Shown: one piece after another, positions 13,474 to 14,467 of the stretch
Layout of the letters: each line of letters starts with the position of its first letter
How positions within the stretch are numbered: position 1 is the first letter of the stretch
NCBI GenBank assembly: GCA_050692915.1
Contig: JBOGVU010000065.1
Location: 1-14,467 of the forward strand
Length of the DNA: 14,467 nt
Direction of reading: 5' to 3'
From: CALAEC01 sp050692915
GTDB taxonomy: Bacteria; Actinomycetota; UBA4738; CALAEC01
Notes under the pieces: model-generated
Told to the model about the DNA's origin: nothing
Seen by the model: only the letters and a program-made list of their open reading frames with translations
The model's database searches: none
Made by a program: the position numbers and the translations under genes

Positions 13474-14467
13474 GGCCGGCCCGACGGAGACCACCCTATA
13501 CTTCGGCCCCTGGTATCGCAGGACCCCCTATTTCGAGGCCACCCTGCGCCACGGCTGCCGGGCCTTCGACATCTACAACCACACCTACCTCCCGGCGTAC
13601 TACGACGACCCCGTCAAGGAGTACTGGCACCTCCTCGAGCACGTCACGCTGTGGGATGTGGGGGCCGAGCACATCGTGGAGATCGCCGGCCCCGACGCGC
13701 TCGCGTTCACGAACCTGCTGACCTGCCGCGATCTCACCCGATGCGCGGTGGGGCAGTGCAAGTACGCGCCGCTGATCGCCGAGGACGGTGGGATCGTGAA
13801 CGACCCGGTGCTGCTCCGGGTCGGCCAGGACCGCTTCTGGCTGGCCCTGGCCGACAGCGATGCGGGGCTCTGGGTCCGGGGGATCGCCTGGCGGAGCGGG
13901 ATGGACGTGGCCATCGACGAGCCCGAGGTGTACCCGGTCCAGGTGCAGGGCCCCAAGGCCAAGGACCTGATGCGGGACCTGTTCGGTGAGCTCGAGCTCC
14001 GGTACTACTGGTGCACGGAGGCCGACCTCGACGGGATCCCCGTGGTGATCAGCCGGACCGGGTGGACCGGCGAGATCGGCTACGAGGTGTACCTCCGCGA
14101 TCCGGCCCGGGGCGACGAGCTGTGGGAGCGGATCATGGACGCCGGGCGAGCGTACGAGATCCGGCCTATCGCCCCGTGTGAGGCCCGGCGGATCGAGGCC
14201 GGCATCTTCAACTACCGATCCGACATGACGCTGGCGAACAACCCGTTCGAGGTGACGGGACTGGAGCGGCTGGTCGAGGAGCAGGACGCCGGCTACGTGG
14301 GGAAGGCCGCCCTGGAGCGGATCCGGGCCGAGGGGGTTCGCCGGAAGCTCGTCGGCGTGGAGATGGAGGGCGACGCCCTGGAGTGGGAGCTGACCCGGTT
14401 CTGGCCGGCGTTCGCCGACGGGGAGCTGGTCGGGCACGCCACCGACATGATCTGGTCGCCGCGCCTG
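13472..14467 (+). CDS. GcvT/DmdA-like folate-dependent aminomethyl/methyltransferase, 3'-truncated by window
   Basis: The frame is open from ATG 13472 to the window end, 332 residues. It belongs to the GcvT (COG0404) superfamily, which moves a one-carbon group from an amine, sulfonium or ether to tetrahydrofolate. Visible features are YFEATLRHGC and YNHTYLPAYY near the N terminus, VTLWDV (58-63), and CRDLTRCAVGQCKYAPL with GGIVNDP carrying the folate-site Asp111. VQVQGPKA (157-163), SRTGWTGEIGYEVY (194-207), RRIEAGIFNYRSDMT (239-253) and NPFE (257-260) follow. The pattern is nearer to DmdA-like and other stand-alone demethylases than to the glycine-cleavage T protein; no gcvH, gcvP or lpd is nearby. 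The substrate is unknown, possibly an O-, N- or S-methyl group of the compound the ligase activates. About 40-60 C-terminal residues lie beyond the window. The start is unusual because of the overlapping palindrome; an in-frame TTG at 13451 is an alternative. Confidence 0.85.
   Translation, partial: MAGPTETTLYFGPWYRRTPYFEATLRHGCRAFDIYNHTYLPAYYDDPVKEYWHLLEHVTLWDVGAEHIVEIAGPDALAFTNLLTCRDLTRCAVGQCKYAPLIAEDGGIVNDPVLLRVGQDRFWLALADSDAGLWVRGIAWRSGMDVAIDEPEVYPVQVQGPKAKDLMRDLFGELELRYYWCTEADLDGIPVVISRTGWTGEIGYEVYLRDPARGDELWERIMDAGRAYEIRPIAPCEARRIEAGIFNYRSDMTLANNPFEVTGLERLVEEQDAGYVGKAALERIRAEGVRRKLVGVEMEGDALEWELTRFWPAFADGELVGHATDMIWSPRL

Noticed and set aside
1..14467. Mobile elements, CRISPR arrays, tRNA or rRNA genes
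   Set aside because: I looked for transposase/integrase motifs, regularly spaced repeats and tRNA-like cloverleaf segments and saw none.

Overview
The window is very GC-rich, with near-universal G/C third codon positions and frequent GTG starts. Several genes have a TAnnnT box 6-8 bases before the start codon, the arrangement of leaderless actinobacterial genes. Together with a GatCAB amidotransferase, a zinc-ribbon MscL, a Pkn-type Ser/Thr kinase and many acyl-CoA enzymes, this suggests an Actinomycetota chromosome, perhaps an uncultured lineage. That placement is inference; no rRNA or tRNA gene is present to anchor it. No transposase, integrase, phage gene, CRISPR array or tRNA was seen, and no gene-free stretch exceeds 300 bases.

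Layout. (1) 1-2583, plus strand: 3' part of gatA and complete gatB, overlapping by four bases. (2) 2580-4347, minus strand: reading leftwards from 4347, a single-domain LuxR-type HTH protein, an SDR oxidoreductase, a small PLDc_N-like membrane protein and the mechanosensitive channel mscL. The mscL stop overlaps the gatB stop. (3) 4455-5892, plus: a clear promoter and a stand-alone TrpB2-type tryptophan synthase beta chain, divergent from the HTH gene. (4) 5966-8940, plus: a tight run of glutaryl-CoA-dehydrogenase-like ACAD, an atypical crotonase, a RidA-family protein and a membrane-anchored protein that looks like a Rieske fold without its cluster ligands. (5) 8951-11462, minus: a second ACAD followed by a membrane Ser/Thr kinase with an extracytoplasmic FnIII-like domain. 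(6) 11538-14467, plus: a PaaK-like acyl/aryl-CoA ligase, a 64-residue protein of unknown function, a damaged DUF2269 membrane protein gene and a GcvT/DmdA-like folate-dependent methyltransferase cut by the window end.

How the genes fit together. Regions 4-6 read as an accessory CoA-thioester catabolic neighbourhood: a ligase to activate a carboxylic acid, two flavin dehydrogenases, a crotonase, a RidA-type imine/enamine protein and a possible C1-removing GcvT-family enzyme. The combination resembles, from general knowledge, gene sets for amino-substituted aromatic acids (2-aminobenzoyl-CoA type). No ring-attacking oxygenase lies in the window, so the substrate is unproven. Both crotonase glutamates and the RidA arginine are replaced, so textbook reactions should not be assumed.

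Most worth a second look: the ligand-less Rieske-like protein, the non-canonical crotonase/RidA pair, the FnIII kinase, the 16-bp palindrome over the start of the methyltransferase gene, the repeated leaderless-start pattern, and the DUF2269 gene with one extra base and a short middle.
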